Assembly: GCA_029844215.1 (NCBI GenBank) | Contig: CM056740.1 | Coordinates: 25,897,873-25,961,872 of the forward strand | From: Przewalskia tangutica | Lineage: Eukaryota > Streptophyta > Magnoliopsida > Solanales > Solanaceae | Direction of reading: 5' to 3' | DNA: 64,000 bases | Part shown: one piece after another, positions 35,113 to 45,276 of the stretch | Layout of the letters: the number at the start of each line of letters is the position of its first letter | How positions within the stretch are numbered: the stretch's first letter is position 1 | The notes under the pieces: model-generated | What the model saw: only the letters and a program-made list of their open reading frames with translations | Database searches by the model: none | Told to the model about the DNA's origin: nothing | Position numbers and translations under genes: made by a program

Positions 35113-35430
35113 TGTTATACCCGTATTTCCGGTATGTATGCGTGGGGCGTGCGTGCGAGAATCTGACGAGAAGATTGGAAAGGAAGAAAGAGGTGATTTT
35201 CCACGGAAAAGTTTCCGGTTTTGTGAAGGAAAAAGGTTCGTTAATGGGAATTGGATTCCCGGTTGGTATTCGGACTTCCTGGAATATTAGAGAATTGTGG
35301 AATTTTATTTTCGGAAATGGTCACGTGGGGCCCACGGGAGAAATTTACGGTTTTGTGGGGCCCACTTTGTTTTCGAGATTTTGGCCTTCGTGGATATTTT
35401 CAGAAGATGTTTTATTTTGGGCCAATAGGA

Positions 35431-35448
35431 GGGTGACACGTGTCACCC
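35431..35448. promoter_or_regulatory. G-box palindrome in B 3' LTR
   Basis: GGGTGACACGTGTCACCC after GGGCCAATAGGA, identical to the 5' LTR copy. Confidence 0.55.
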
Positions 35449-35854
35449 CCGCCTAGGTGGCTTGGCCGAATGACATTTGTGCACAACACCCGGTTAGAGT
35501 CGTTTTTAAAGCGTTTTACATAACTTGCGAGGAAAATTCCGGCTATGTCCTTTTAAATTTTGCAGATTTTTCCGAGAGACGAAACATTTTGGACCAACGG
35601 GAGGTGACATGTCACCCTCACATTGAAGCAAGTGGGCGTCAGTGCGAAGTGGTTCACGCGTTTGGCTTGATCTTTTGGCTCACGTTTTGTGTCCTATTGG
35701 TGCCTTGTTTTGTGCCTTGTTTTGGCCTTGTTTTGTGGCTTGTTTGGTGCAATGTTTTGTGGAGTAGGAGTTAGGGTGCACTTGGCTTGATCTTGGCCTT
35801 ACACTTGCCTTGCACTTGGCTAGATCTTGGCCATTGGTTGGCCTTTGGTTTTGC

Positions 35855-35862
35855 TATAAATA
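35855..35862 (+). promoter_or_regulatory. TATA box, B 3' LTR
   Basis: TATAAATA in TTTTGCTATAAATACCC. In this position it could drive read-out into element C. Confidence 0.6.
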
Positions 35863-37601
35863 CCCCCCCTTATGTTGATGAACTCTTCATCCACAAATGA
35901 AACCTTCCAAGCCTAAAATCCCTCCCTCCTCTAGTGTTGAGTTCGTCCAACTCATCCCCCCCCCTTGTGTGGCCTTATGGCCGAGAGCCTCCCCCTCCCC
36001 CCTTTGTGGTGCTAGCCGTGGGGTACCCCCCCCTAGCCTAGTTGTTTCGTATAATACACCCCCCCTCTTGGTAGAAATACTCTCCAAGTATTGTTATAAT
36101 GCCCAAAATACCTTAGCCTTGTACCTTGTAGTATTCCAAAGATACCTCTACGTAGAGTCCGGAAATACTACCTTTTGTCCTTTTTAGTCTCAAACCGAAA
36201 CCACAGGAAATCTTCATAGTTGGTTGAAGTATTTGAGTAGAAGTTGGTTAGAACTTCTAAGGGTTGTTTGGAGCGCACGGAGTAGGAGCTAAACCTTGCT
36301 CAGGATCGACATTATAACTTGGATAATTTTGGGCTTATCGAGGTAAGTATCTTGTCCCTCTATTGTAATTGGAAATTACATGTTTGGTAGGATATATAGT
36401 TGAAGTATACTATATATGGAACTATACTTAGTATTCGGCAATGTCTTTTGACTTAAGCCTGAAGAATAAAGAAAAGAACTGCACTGTATTTACATAGGAC
36501 TGTATTGCAGTAGACTTGTGTAGTATTGCTGAGTAGAATTGTACACGTCCGGTTAGACGTGTAAACCCCCACACAGTTGGCTTGGTGGCGGCCTCGATAG
36601 AGAGGAGGAGATTTCTGTTGTATGCGGGAAGTCTTTGCCTAATTTTGTTTATAAAGATAAAAAATTGTGTTTTGGGGTTAAAATACGTTTGTTACCTTTA
36701 TAGGTGAAAGTACTAAGAGTAGCGTATTCTACTCGAGGAGTGGAAAGGGCTAGCAAGGTTGTAGTACTTGGAGCATTTTGCTTATTGTCGATAAATCGTC
36801 GCGAGGTATGTGAACCTCTTCCTATCTTTTCTAGCATGATTGTTGTGAACTATGTAGTACGGTAGACGTACATGTGCTAAGTGATTTGGTTGGTTTAAAA
36901 CATAGGGTGTTATACTAGCTTTATGGGAAGTTAGTTATAACGACCTTATGTAGGTGAAAATGGTTTACTGATGTTAGAAGTTAAGAGACTTGATCTTATA
37001 AGATAAGAGACTTAACTTATTTGTTTTAATGTGGATGTTTGTGTGAAACCTCATTCGTGAGTAATGAGTACTTGGTTTTTAAAGGGATAATGTTTTTACT
37101 GATTTCGGGAATCAGAATGTGTATCGACAGACCATTGCAGCGTTAATAAAGGAAAATGTATTGAATAATGATGTGTTGTATTAAAACGGTAGAAACCTCC
37201 ATCTGCATAGAAGCTAAGATAAGACAAAATGATATTACATTTTCTAGATCATGGCTGCTGTAATAAGATCGTTATAAACAAGAATAAACTACTCACATAT
37301 ATGACATATGTTACTCAATTGTTTTAAAAGAGATTAAGACTATGAGTTATGAAACCTTTCTAAAATAAGTGACTTGAGCATTTGAAAATGAGAAGCTTGA
37401 GTAATTGAAACTAGGCAAACTGGAACTTAGGAAAAGAATGTTGTTACTTGATTTTGAAAAGGAATGTGGGTTGGTCATTCTAATACTACGGGTATAGGTT
37501 GACTTTTATAAAAGTAATGGATCTCTTTTAAAAGAACTTAACGTATGTAGTACTTTGGGGTTAAAAACCCGGACTTTGGCATAAAATGAAAGTACTTTGA
37601 G

Positions 37602-37680
37602 TTGTGTGAACTTGCCTATGCTTGTTGTTGTGAAACTTGCCTATGCTTGTTGTTGTGAAACTTGCCTATGCTTGTGATGA
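37602..37680 (+). repeat. 25-bp tandem repeat, 3 copies, B 3' LTR
   Basis: CTTGCCTATGCTTG at 37611, 37636 and 37661; one unit fewer than the 5' LTR. Confidence 0.85.
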
Positions 37681-37824
37681 TAGCCTTTGTTGTGCAAGTG
37701 TGGTATTTACGTATTCTGGCGTCTCGATAGAGGCGGTCGACTTGTTGAGAACTTACTTGGGCGTCTTTGGCGGTGATGGAGAATTCCACGGGTATGTTTC
37801 CATTTTAATTCTTGTCTTGTTGTT

Positions 37825-38115
37825 GATGTCACATGGACATGTCTGCCGTCACGATATTCCGGGGGCATGCGGCCATGCGGCCGGGTTAATTACCCGATAT
37901 ATTGTTATTGTGGTTACATGGACATGTCTACACCGAGGTAGAATTCCGGGGGCATGTGGCCATGCGGCAGGGTTGATCACCCAGTATATTATTGTTGATG
38001 TCACATGGGCGTGTCTACCGAGGTAGAATTCGGGGCATGTGGCCGTGGGGCATTGGTATTATTGTTGCATCATGGACATGTCTGCCGTCACGAGTCGGGG
38101 CATGCGGCCATGCGA
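37825..38115 (+). repeat. Degenerate tandem repeats (about 80 bp) in B 3' LTR
   Basis: Counterpart of 32040-32350, with the same unit order and small differences at CAG/CCG sites. Confidence 0.65.
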
Positions 38116-38731
38116 ACATGATTGATGTTGTGGGCGTGAGACCCATAGTTATATTTGAGTGATGACTTGAGGCGTGAGTCCCCATCGACATGATCGCTTT
38201 TATGTTGTGAATCGTAGTTTGGTTATCATACATGTCTCTGCTTTATATAGACTAGTATGATTTCATTCTGATATTTCTGATTTCACATACTTGGTACTGT
38301 TGTCTTGACCTCGCCCGGGCCGCGTTCATGCCGCAGTAGAAGTACATCGGTCGTGGATCCTCGCTCTTAGGATCACGATTCAGCGTTTTGGGAAGCTCCG
38401 TTTCTCCGAGGCTTATCTTTTGGTATGTGTTCCACTGAGTTGTAGGTTCTTGTACATTCAGGTATGACGGGCCCCGTCCGTCATAGTTGTTGTAAATCTT
38501 AAGTGCATGAATCTGTTGTGGCGGGGTTTGTAAAAAAAAAGGATTAAACTGTTCGTTTTGAAAGAGTTGTAATTATATATGTTATTGGAAGGTAACCGTT
38601 GGGTTGGCCTGTTTTATGATCATATATCTTGTTTCTTGTTTAAAGTTTTATTTTCCGCTGGTTTTCTCTGATGTTGTGTCACTAGGGTGCCCGGGATAAG
38701 GCACCGATGCAGACCGGGACGGGTCGTTACA

Positions 38732-38736
38732 ACATC
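38732..38736. repeat. Target-site duplication of element B, right
   Basis: ACATC, identical to 29357-29361. The empty site is visible in C's right LTR (CCCACATCACTGTCGG, about 44553-44568). Confidence 0.9.
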
Positions 38737-38832
38737 GCTGTCGATGCGATCAGTACTTACAACAAGACGGCCGAATTCCAACCGAGAGTCGCGGCAACGT
38801 AATAAAACATAAGACTTGCACTCAAAGGCTAT

Positions 38833-39456
38833 CACCAGCACACATAGGCTAATTCTCAATTGACAAGCCAAAGTACTTATCAAGGCACACTTAGACTAAT
38901 TCTCAATTAATCAAGCCAAAGTACTTATCTAGGCACACTTAGACTAATTCTCAATTAATCAAGCCAAAGTACTTATCAAGGCACACTTAGACTAATTCTC
39001 AATTAATCAAGCCAAAGTACTTATCAAGGCACACTTAGAATAATTCTTATTGAACAAGCCAAAGTACTTATCAAGGCATACTTAGACAAATTCTCAATTT
39101 ATCAAGCCAAAGTACTAATCAAGGCGCACTTAGACAAATTCTCAATTTATCAAGCCAAAGTACAAATCAAGGCACACTTAGACAAATTCTCAATTTATCA
39201 AGCCAAAGTACTAATCAAGGCACACTTAGACAAATTCTCAATTTATCAAGCCAAAGTACAAATCAAGGCATACTTAGACAAATTCTCAATTTATCAAGCC
39301 AAAGTACAAATCAAGGCATACTTAGACAAATTCTCAATTTATCAAGCCAAAGTACTAATCAAGGCGCACTTAGACAAATTCTCAATTAATCAAGCCAAAG
39401 TACAAATCAAGGCATCACATAGAATTATTCTCAATTAAACAGGTCAAAGTACTACG
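38833..39456 (-). repeat. 48-bp tandem repeat in C left LTR
   Basis: About 12-13 units of CAAGGCACACTTAGACTAAT, TCTCAATTAATCAAGCC, AAAGTACTTAT, with two sub-types (AATTAAT...CTTAT and AATTTAT...CAAAT/CTAAT). There are no unique spacers between units. Confidence 0.9.
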
Positions 39457-41448
39457 TACGTACATTCTTTTCAAGAGACTCCTTTTTGTGTAGAACCCCA
39501 AGATACTAACACCCGTAGTATCCAGGCTTGTGTACATTTCACATAAGTCACGATACTTTTAGAAATACATTTCTCGGCTCCTAAAATCAAGTGACCCTTA
39601 CTTAAAAGCTTTAAGCAAGTGATACCTTTAAATCACATTGCCCTTCCTTAATACGAGTTAATTCTTTGATTACTTTATTAGAGAAAACCATGCTCTTAAC
39701 TTTCCATAAAGCCGTTATAACCAACTTCCCATAAAGTCGTTATAACTCTTTATGGTTTTAGACAAAACTCTTTTCTTTTATAACCAAGAGACTTCTACTT
39801 TTAAAAACCAAGTATTGTATACTTTCAAATCAATTCTCTTAACTTTCAAAAATACAATTAGTCTCTTAACCTTTAGAACTCAAGTGACCCCTTTTATTAT
39901 ACAACCTTAGGCAATTGATGCCTTAAAATCAAGTTGCCTTTTTCGCTAAAATCAAGTCATTTATCTTTCCATAAAGCAAATATAACCAACTCCCCATAAA
40001 GTCGTTATATTCACTTTATGCCTTAGCCAAAAACAATTTCCTATCCAAGGGACTTATACGTTTAAAACGAAACAAATATCACATACTTCAAAACTCTTCA
40101 AGTCCCTTAACTTTAATAAAACATTAGACATCCTTAATACTCTCAAAAAAGTGAGTTAATCTCCTAACTCACCCGACTTGGCTATTCATAAAACTAGTAA
40201 AGGATATCAAGGTCTTGTACGTCTACCGTACTACATACGTGCAACTAGTCATGCTCAAAAGATAGGAAAAGTTCTACATAGAGTAAATCACACAACTACC
40301 TCTTAACTTCTAAGAGTAGAAGGAAACATGAAATGATACCACAAGTATATTCCATACATAGAATCATGCCAAAGGAAGGAAGAGGTTCACATACCTCGCG
40401 ACGATATCGACAAGTAGCAAAATGCTCCAAAGTACTTCAATCTTGATAGCTAATCCATCCTTCAAGTAGGATACGCTATACTTAGTACTTCAACCTATAA
40501 TGGTCACAATACGTCCATTAACCTCTTACTTCAAACGTAGAATATTCTAGGTGCTAAGTCGCTAAATTCTACGGAAAATCGGACAGCACCTCCTTTGTTT
40601 TTACTTACTTTGCCACCTTTTTCAAGGCCGAATACAATAACCAAACACGCCACTTTTAAGGCCCAATCAATGAAATCAACAATAGGGGATTACACGCCTA
40701 CTAGACGTGTAAAATTCCGCCCCACAAACGATATCAAATTAATACAACTATATGTCCAATTCGGCTAACTTGAAGTACTACAACATCAATTCTTATCCAA
40801 TTTCCATTTCAATCCAAGTTATTAGCCTAACATGATATCAAGTCGCAAACGAGTATAACTACTATAATCTCCAAGTAATTAACATGCGACGATTCTAATA
40901 AACGACCAAATTGTAATCCAACTTAACATGGCTTACATTACCTTTCGGATTTTCAAGGCTACAATCAATCCATAATCCTTATAAACTTCAACACCTATAC
41001 TTCATGCTAGCAACAAGTAAAGCTAACAACAATATAAATAATCTTGTAACACTTTCAAAGAACAAGATTATACCTCAACGAATCTTAATCCAATCTTCAA
41101 ATCCGAAGTCGCTCCTTAGCAACTTAGAGCCTCTTCAAGACACTTCAATCCGCTAGTTGGGACCCTTAGAACAACACCAACAATTTTCCTTCAAACTTTC
41201 AATCCAAAACCTAGAAAGCCACTAGGTTTTCACTTTGCGACTAACCCGAAAACTATCTTTTTCCGAGATTTTTCTATTGAGATATGCTTACAATACACAT
41301 AGGAACCTTGGTTTAAAGTGTGGAGCTTATTGGACAAGAAACAAATTTTTTTCTTTCTTCTTGTGCTAGAACCCGAGAGCACCATCTCAATGTTCTTCAA
41401 TTTTTTGTGAAATTTAGCTAAGTGTTAGGCTTGTCTCACTACTAGTAG

Positions 41449-41457
41449 TATTATAAA
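41449..41457 (-). promoter_or_regulatory. Possible TATA box, C left LTR
   Basis: TATTATAAA reads TTTATAATA in the element sense, about 340 bp from the LTR start and about 190 bp from the G-box-like site. Weaker than the TATAAATA of the other families. Confidence 0.4.
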
Positions 41458-41645
41458 GTGTAATGGAGGGTCATGATATAAACAAATGGGTGGTTTGGAT
41501 GAGCTCTTCTTTAAATATCAAGACTTGTGGGACCTTTGACTTAGTCAATTTTCTCAAGCTCACATTTGCAAGACTTTGTCATCTAAAGACTATGGTCAAT
41601 GACCATTTTGGCCATGCCTATTTCGACCAAGGCATCAATAAGGGG

Positions 41646-41663
41646 GGGTGACACGTGTCGCCC
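41646..41663. promoter_or_regulatory. G-box near-palindrome, C left LTR
   Basis: GGGTGACACGTGTCGCCC has one mismatched pair and keeps the CACGTG core. In the right LTR this site is the target of the D insertion. Confidence 0.5.
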
Positions 41664-41795
41664 TCCCATTCGTCACAATAGTACGTTTTCCGACAATTTC
41701 ATAATTCCGATAAAATTTTACAAGTCTCAAATCTTAACACCTGTGAGTTCTTACGTACGTTCTTAAAGCATGTCCTGTAAATACGGGGTGTAACA

Positions 41796-41831
41796 TTCTT
41801 CCCCCCTTAGAAACATTCGTCCTCGAATGTT
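41796..41831 (-). promoter_or_regulatory. Polypurine tract and hairpin, element C
   Basis: In the element sense the arms AACATTCG/CGAATGTT have a four-base loop (AGGA) and are followed by CTAAGGGGGGAAGAA at the LTR border. The hairpin is the same as in the other families, with a longer G run in the tract. Confidence 0.7.
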
Positions 41832-43218
41832 CTTTCGGAGTCAAACTAATTAAAGCGCGACATAGTCTCCTTATACTACACCCTTCTTACAACATATGCC
41901 ACCCATGGCCACATAACAATATTTATACTAAGATGTCAACCTTGGCACTCACGAAGCCAACTAGCCCATACTTATAATGACCTCAAAGTCTGTCATAATC
42001 CTCTCTACTAGGTCTACTAGGGTCTGACAACTGTATCATCACCGGGAAAATCTCATATTCCCGCTCAGCTACCACCCCACACACTTACGGGTGTAGTTAC
42101 CTCGAAAGGTTCTTATGGATTCAGACTCTATTCCTTTACACTTGGTTGTTATCCATCGTACTGGTCGTACTCTTTCCGTAATTCCAACTCATACTAGCAT
42201 ACATACATAACTTCCATACCGATTCTGGCCTCTAATCTTTGGAGTCACTCTTTAAGACAATATACGACCATTTCCGGCTTTCATGACCTGGTTCCGGTGG
42301 AACGCGTCCACGAACTCGTAAAACAATTAACTAGACTTGGGCCTTGCGCCCTCGTGACCCCGTCACGTAGCGGAACTACTACCAACTGATCCCACTCCAT
42401 TCCAGGCCATGGGGAGACCCGTAACAGGTCCTCAACCCGACTCAGCGTCGCACTTTAACTCTTATCCTTGGTCTGACTTAAAATCTTGTTGTCAGGGAAA
42501 GCCTTATATATCTAAGGTCTCGACAGTTATCAATATTCTTAGGCTCGCAATTTCCATGCTCCAAGCCTACCTTACCAGTCCCCCAGTAAACGGGTACAAA
42601 AACTTCTCATAATACCATAATCGTGTCGTTGATCACAAGAACCATTACTTACTCTCTACGGACCTCATCCGTACAATTTTCTTAAGCCTACTACGCAGCT
42701 TAATCTGTTTACATGACATTCTGTTAAGTTCCTTAACATGGCTTCTTAAGGGTTCACTACCCTATCAGACAGCTCATCCTTTCCCAATAATCTCAAAATA
42801 AACCACAAGACCTTGGCGAAAATTCATTAACTATTCCATAACTTCCCGGTATCTAGTTAGTCCTTACCACTCTTGGTAAATCTAAAATCATTCTAGGCAA
42901 CCCATAAACGACCCTCATACATAACTCCGTATAGAGGTATGTCACAATACCAACTATACTATAATCATTACCAACCTGGATACGCAATCCACATAGTCCT
43001 TCCTGGGTCACTGCTGCCTTTCTCGTAGCTGCAATCAACATAACTCGTTAGGGAGAGACGACCCTAACAACATAGCTCTATGGCACGATCTCAGAGTGAG
43101 AAGAATGGAAACCAATCCTAAATGTCCTGCACCTCCACGATTATAGATGTGGTGCACAACACACCGATAATCAAGACTCTACTGGACACGGTGCATAGAC
43201 ACTTTCCGAGGACTAATC

Positions 43219-43229
43219 GCTCGATACCA
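43219..43229 (-). promoter_or_regulatory. Primer binding site, element C
   Basis: TGGTATCGAGC in the element sense, separated by AAAG from the LTR end at 43234. Confidence 0.7.
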
Positions 43230-44152
43230 CTTTTGTCACGACCGACCGGAAACGCGGTAGTGCCCTACCCGGGCACCCTGCTGTATACATCGAGAGAATA
43301 GCGGCGAACATACACAACATAAACACATGTAAATAAAAGCGTCACGTGCTAGCCGTCCGCGCTTCCATAATATAAACATAATCAAAAGTACAACTCGATT
43401 CTTACGGTGACCACATATGTGAATACAGACCTCTAGGAATAACAACTGAACAACTGTGGCGGGACAGGGCCCCGCCATACCCCTGAATATACATGAATCT
43501 ACTACCTCAGGGAAACCGTACCAAGAGATAAGCCTCCGGAGCAAATGGATCTTTTCTCAAAACTGAACCGAGATCCTAAGAGCAAGGATCATCAACCTGT
43601 GCACCTAATACCTGCGGGCATGACGCGGCCCCCAGAAGTCGATTACAACAGTGCGAATATGGAGCAATAACATCTGAGAAATGGATCATAATCAGTACAA
43701 AGAATGACAGGGACAAGTATCAAAATACATACCAGATCCGGCCGTGTCATTACCACTTATGAACTTAATCGCACCTTATTATCCTTTCCCATTTTTAATA
43801 AAAGTTATAGTCACATTCTTATGTACACGATTAGAAAAAATCATTAAGTTCATTACTATATAACTTACTTATCTTCCATAAGTATAATCCGGCCCTTTAA
43901 GGAGGGCACATTTTACCCATGGGGACGCGATCAAGTCACACAAATATCAAGCGTGTCCGTGGAATCCCCATCACCGCCGACTATAAGTGTAAAATATAAT
44001 CATGTGACGCGCCCGTGGCATCCCACCTCACTGTCGGCGTACACATACACAACACATATATATATATCTCCTGCCCGTGGAATCCCACATCACTGCCGAT
44101 AGTCCAGGATATGATCATACACCAATAGGCATACATGAACACCAAGTCCCAC

Positions 44153-44465
44153 CGGTGGTATAGCGTCTTGGGGGTCTACCCCTCACTTATACTCTTACCC
44201 TAGAGAAGGTGGTAAAGCAGGTGGTATAGCATCTTGGGGGTCTACCCCTCACTTATACTCTTACCCTGGAGAAGGTGGTAAAGCATCTTGGGGGTTTACC
44301 CCTCACTTATACTCTTACCCTATCTCGACCGACCATCAAACAAAACAAGCAGGGGGTATAATGTCTTGGGGGTTTACCCCTCACTTATACTCTTACCCTG
44401 GAGAAGGTGGTATAGCATCTTGGGGGTTTACCCCTCACTTATACTCTTACCCTATCTCGACCGAC
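44153..44465 (-). repeat. Five-unit tandem repeat in C right LTR
   Basis: Counterpart of 28965-29275 with the same number of TACCCCTCACTTATACTC units. Confidence 0.8.
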
Positions 44466-44652
44466 CGTCAAACAAACAGAAGCACTACCATGTCTTCTAT
44501 AAAAATCCGGGAATTTAACCCAAGTACTACAAATAACGGAAGCATACCCGTGGAATCCCACATCACTGTCGGTACGTCCAAGTACTTACAACAAGACAGC
44601 CAGCCCTCCAACCGAGAGTCGCGGCAACGTAATAAAACATAAGACTTGCACT

Positions 44653-45276
44653 CAAAGGCTATCACCAGCACACATAGGTTAATTCTCAATTGACAAGCCA
44701 AAGTACTTATCAAGGCACACTTAGACTAATTCTCAATTAATCAAGCCAAAGTACTTATCTAGGCACACTTAGACTAATTCTCAATTAATCAAGCCAAAGT
44801 ACTTATCAAGGCACACTTAGACTAATTCTCAATTAATCAAGCCAAAGTACTTATCAAGGCACACTTAGAATAATTCTTATTGAACAAGCCAAAGTACTTA
44901 TCAAGGCATACTTAGACAAATTCTCAATTTATCAAGCCAAAGTACTAATCAAGGCGCACTTAGACAAATTCTCAATTTATCAAGCCAAAGTACAAATCAA
45001 GGCACACTTAGACAAATTCTCAATTTATCAAGCCAAAGTACTAATCAAGGCACACTTAGACAAATTCTCAATTTATCAAGCCAAAGTACAAATCAAGGCA
45101 TACTTAGACAAATTCTCAATTTATCAAGCCAAAGTACAAATCAAGGCATACTTAGACAAATTCTCAATTTATCAAGCCAAAGTACTAATCAAGGCGCACT
45201 TAGACAAATTCTCAATTAATCAAGCCAAAGTACAAATCAAGGCATCACATAGAATTATTCTCAATTAAACAGGTCA
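44653..45276 (-). repeat. 48-bp tandem repeat in C right LTR
   Basis: Same unit number, order and sub-type pattern as 38833-39456. The array was therefore copied intact at insertion and has not changed since. Confidence 0.9.

Larger units (their letters stand above)
29362..38731 (+). mobile_element. Element B: LTR retrotransposon nested in C left LTR
   Basis: It starts TGTTATACCCG at 29362, ends GGGTCGTTACA at 38731 and has perfect 5-bp duplications ACATC (29357-29361 and 38732-38736). The LTRs are 3596 and 3619 bp and the internal domain 2155 bp. The inside has a PBS, a gag remnant, the non-coding module and a purine tract; no protease, RT or RNase H. It is younger than C. Confidence 0.9.
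35113..38731 (+). repeat. Element B 3' LTR (3619 bp)
   Basis: TGTTATACCCG...GTCGTTACA, with G-box palindrome 35431-35448, TATA box 35855-35862, long cytosine runs (35955-36065), three 25-bp repeats (37602-37680) and degenerate repeats (37825-38115). It ends at the duplicated ACATC. Confidence 0.9.
38737..41795 (-). repeat. Element C left LTR, second part
   Basis: Continues C's LTR after B, ending GGGTGTAACA at 41795. AT-rich. It has the 48-bp repeat (38833-39456), CATAAAGCCGTTATAAC motifs (39705-39750), a possible TATA box (41449-41457) and a near-palindromic G-box (41646-41663). The right LTR copy is almost identical over this stretch. Confidence 0.85.
41796..43233 (-). other. Element C internal domain (non-coding, 1.44 kb)
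   Basis: In the element sense: PBS and a leader homologous to other families (ACCACATCTATAATCG, CCATTCTTCTCACTCTGAG), then about 900 bp with no recognisable protein, a module (about 42290-42430), a tail and a purine tract. No gag start like MPPRR and no zinc knuckle was found. The ORFs at 42409-42612 and 42853-43041 have no similarity I recognise. Confidence 0.7.

Noticed and set aside
38833..39456. 48-bp direct repeats resembling a CRISPR array
   Set aside because: Units are contiguous with no unique spacers, lie in a plant retrotransposon LTR, and no cas genes are present.
41463..41651. 62-codon ORF present in both C LTRs (also 47293)
   Set aside because: It is near the LTR promoter end and antisense to the element, and is copied because LTRs are copies. 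No family recognised.
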